Shown: one piece after another, positions 62,067 to 64,000 of the stretch
Numbering within the stretch: position 1 is the first letter of the stretch
Layout of the letters: each line of letters starts with the position of its first letter
Assembly: GCA_938041955.1 (NCBI GenBank)
Contig: CALISD010000042.1
Location: 120,226 to 184,225 of the forward strand
Length of the DNA stretch: 64,000 nt
Direction of reading: 5' to 3'
Origin: an uncultured Granulosicoccaceae bacterium
GTDB taxonomy: Bacteria > Pseudomonadota > Gammaproteobacteria > Granulosicoccales > Granulosicoccaceae
Program-made: the position numbers and the translations under genes
The notes under the pieces: generated by a model
The model's input: the letters and a program-made list of their open reading frames with translations, nothing else
The model's database searches: none
Told to the model about the DNA's origin: nothing

Positions 62067-62723
62067 TTAGTCGTCTCCAGCCATACCAAGTAAAAACAAC
62101 AAGCTGTGGAAGATATTGTAGATCGACAGGAATAAGCCGATGGTTGCATGGATGTAGTTTGTTTCGCCGCCGTTAACGATTCGGCTGGTGTCAAACAAGA
62201 TGAAACCGCTCATCAGCAGAATAATAGCCGCTGAGATCATGATGTTCAGGGCAGGCATGTTGATAAACAGGCTCGCGACGATCGCCATAATAACAACCAT
62301 AAAGCCCGCGAATAAAAAACCACCAAGGAAAGAGAAGTCACGCTTAGTGACCAGCGCATAGCCTGAAAGACCAAGGAATATAGCGCCGGTGCCGCCCAAT
62401 GCTGTGGCAACCAGAGTTTGCCCGTTAGAAGTGGCCAGGTAATGGTTGAGCATCGGCCCCAAACCAACGCCGAGCAAGCCGGTAATTGCGAATACAACGA
62501 AAATACCTTTAGAGGAATTTGCGAATTTTGGCAGCACAAACCAAATCAGGCCCATTGCGCCGAAAGAGCAGATCATTCCTGCCTGGTGGGGTAGTCGAAG
62601 AAAATACGACACACCAGCGGTGAAGGCTGCGAAAAGCAGCGTCATTGACAGTAGGCGGTACGTGTCACGCAATACTTTGTTGGTGCTGACCGCACTTGCG
62701 CGATCAATTGTTTGAATAGCCAA
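62067..62723 (-). CDS. Bax inhibitor-1/YccA family membrane protein
   Basis: 218 residues with seven hydrophobic helices and a short charged N-terminus (MAIQTIDRASAVSTNKVLRD). The family features are the first helix with TYRLLSMTLLFAA, LGGTGAIFLGLSGYAL and, near the end, FILFDTSRIVNGGETNYIHA, with Asp residues that in this family line a pH-sensing calcium pore. Bacterial members such as YccA also interact with FtsH. It has its own terminator and starts about 170 bases from tRNA-Ser in the opposite direction. Confidence 0.92.
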   Translation of the reverse strand: MAIQTIDRASAVSTNKVLRDTYRLLSMTLLFAAFTAGVSYFLRLPHQAGMICSFGAMGLIWFVLPKFANSSKGIFVVFAITGLLGVGLGPMLNHYLATSNGQTLVATALGGTGAIFLGLSGYALVTKRDFSFLGGFLFAGFMVVIMAIVASLFINMPALNIMISAAIILLMSGFILFDTSRIVNGGETNYIHATIGLFLSIYNIFHSLLFLLGMAGDD

Positions 62724-62897
62724 GGTAAAACTCCAGATTCAAAAGGTGTTAATTGGGACAATTTAGACACATTGGTGCCATATGGTACTAACAATAGGGT
62801 CCTTATGACCAAATTTCAACATGCTATTAGCGATCAAGCATGGCTTTTAGGTAAACATTTCAGTAAAATCCTCGCCTTCGCAACACGCGAATGTACC

Positions 62898-62987
62898 GGA
62901 GAGCTGGCAGAGTGGTCGAATGCGGCGGTCTTGAAAACCGTTGACGGGTTAAACCGTCCGGGGGTTCGAATCCCTCGCTCTCCGCCA
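62898..62987 (+). tRNA. tRNA-Ser (anticodon TGA)
   Basis: Begins GGAGAGC and ends GCTCTCC, discriminator G, CCA. The anticodon loop is CTTGAAA, giving anticodon TGA (codon UCA). A long variable arm (class II) and the GTTCGAATC T-loop are present. 90 bases. Confidence 0.96.
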
Positions 62988-63138
62988 CTTTGTGGCAAGT
63001 TACTGAAAAACGTCCACTTCAAAGTATTTTGGGCCTAATCTCATGCATCGGCAGGCTTTGCCGCCAGTTGCGTAAAACACCCCGATTCTTTTAAAAATTC
63101 ACAGCTTCCGTGATTGCGGCGCTATGGCCGCCACCGTT

Positions 63139-64000
63139 CTAGAAGTGGTTTGTGTACTGAATTCCAAAAGTTGAGCTGGATTTGCTTTCGTCAGTTTGTC
63201 CTTCCAAAGGCGTAGCTCCCAGGAGGCCGTGCTCTAGTTGCAAACTCAACTCGTCGTTGCCTAATACCCTGAATCCGGCACCAGCTTGTAATTGCAGTGC
63301 GGTGTTGTCCGTTGGCCATGTGCGGCCTAGTCGAGCAGAGATGTGATAGCGTGGTGTTGCGGCCTGGGGGTAGTCGGAGCGAATACCGCCACGAAACAGA
63401 GACGCACTTACTGAAAGCTCTTGCGTTTGATCAGTAAAGACGTTGCTGAATGAGGAAAGTGAGGTTTGTTCAAGGTCTGTGTCCAACTGACGCTCGTTGT
63501 TCTTTCTGGATCCACTCGCGACAACGCCCATTGTCCAGGTATTACTGCCAATTGAACCTGCCGTTCCAAGCTCAATGCTGGCGCCCACACCACGTGAGAT
63601 TTTCTCATCAGTTGTGCGGGTGGCGATCTCGTCAACGGTACCGCTGACTTTAACGAACTCCCTTCGACCTATTGAGGTTTGAAATGCAACTTCTGCCTTG
63701 TCCCGCTTTGCCCCTAGGCGGAATTCAGCTGAGTTGTCCGGCACTTCATTGAAAGAGACCTGTGAGGTGAGCTCTCTTTTGCCGCTCAGATCTCGTACAT
63801 GGTACTTACCTGAAGTGTAATTTAAATCGTCGTTGCCGTTAGAGTGAACACCAGCGGTCAGGCTACCACCGCGATAACTATTACCGAAGTGCGCTGATAC
63901 TGCTACGTTGTCTTCGTCTGTGTTGGCAATGGCGTAGAGGTCAGAGCTTAGTCGATTGTGCTGATAGTCCACTTCGATACCAATATCGGCTGCAGACAAA
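63139..64000 (-). CDS. Outer-membrane beta-barrel protein, C-terminal part (5' end outside window)
   Basis: The frame is open to the window edge; at least 287 residues. The first visible possible start is a TTG at the edge, so I treat it as partial. Sequence is alternating short strands with polar turns (SYRGGSLTAGVHSNGNDDL, ELSVSASLFRGGI, TALQLQAGAGFRVLG) and ends FGIQYTNHF, a C-terminal Phe typical of outer-membrane barrels recognised by BamA. The identity is unclear: C-terminal barrels of exopolysaccharide export porins are one option. The 3' end lies 150 bases from tRNA-Ser. Confidence 0.7.
   Translation of the reverse strand, partial: LSAADIGIEVDYQHNRLSSDLYAIANTDEDNVAVSAHFGNSYRGGSLTAGVHSNGNDDLNYTSGKYHVRDLSGKRELTSQVSFNEVPDNSAEFRLGAKRDKAEVAFQTSIGRREFVKVSGTVDEIATRTTDEKISRGVGASIELGTAGSIGSNTWTMGVVASGSRKNNERQLDTDLEQTSLSSFSNVFTDQTQELSVSASLFRGGIRSDYPQAATPRYHISARLGRTWPTDNTALQLQAGAGFRVLGNDELSLQLEHGLLGATPLEGQTDESKSSSTFGIQYTNHF

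Noticed and set aside
62712..63038. 108-residue plus-strand open frame across tRNA-Ser
   Set aside because: It runs through the tRNA gene and overlaps the Bax inhibitor start; no protein features.

Overview
The window is a chromosomal segment of a gammaproteobacterium, probably marine. Two classic gammaproteobacterial gene orders bracket it: purA / tRNA-Leu / rnr / rlmB / rpsF / rpsR / membrane protein / rplI / dnaB / alr on the left, and surE / pcm / nlpD / rpoS on the right. Base composition is moderate, RNA genes encode their CCA ends, and the accessory genes suggest a heterotroph using methylated amines, aromatics and polysaccharides. I cannot name the genus from sequence alone.

Layout. 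Positions 1-9058 hold a conserved informational block on the plus strand. It is followed by galU with a strong terminator. Positions 10504-20821 are mostly minus-strand metabolic genes: an MttB-family methyltransferase without pyrrolysine, an FKBP isomerase, a hydroxyacid-oxoacid transhydrogenase-type iron alcohol dehydrogenase, a GMC oxidoreductase, a GH12-like lipoprotein and a DUF5060 glycosidase-like exoprotein. A plus-strand glutathione transferase lies inside this run. Positions 21010-28784 carry a DMT transporter, a repeat lipoprotein with a peptidoglycan-binding tail, twin Lin0512-family proteins, a CnoX-type thioredoxin, parE, a small membrane protein and a free-standing GspD N0-like domain. 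Positions 28857-33015 carry a GNAT enzyme, a FAH/HpaH-type catabolic pair, a coiled-coil protein and the glutathione-dependent formaldehyde dehydrogenase.

A tRNA-Arg(CCU) gene at 33129-33205 is followed by a 1.4 kb insertion bounded by a 20-bp direct repeat of the tRNA 5' end. The insertion holds a small unknown gene and a frameshifted HNH endonuclease. It appears to have separated the tRNA from its ancestral promoter. Then come a PilZ protein, a YheT hydrolase and surE-pcm-nlpD-rpoS. The rpoS leader has two hairpins and an (AAN)6 tract that looks like an Hfq site.

The most striking feature is the two-gene unit at 41196-61120. The first gene encodes a 5417-residue secreted protein: signal peptide, GEVED-like region, 37 tandem 109-residue DUF11-like repeats, Ig/SdrD-type domains and an OmpA-like C-terminus. 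It overlaps by ATGA with a 1224-residue predicted outer-membrane beta-barrel protein. That partner begins with what looks like the missing last part of an OmpA-like domain. A terminator overlaps the stop codon of the second gene. I read this as a coupled giant surface-filament system whose anchoring domain may be divided between the two proteins. The window ends with a small membrane protein, a Bax inhibitor-1 family protein, tRNA-Ser(UGA) and the 3' end of another beta-barrel gene.
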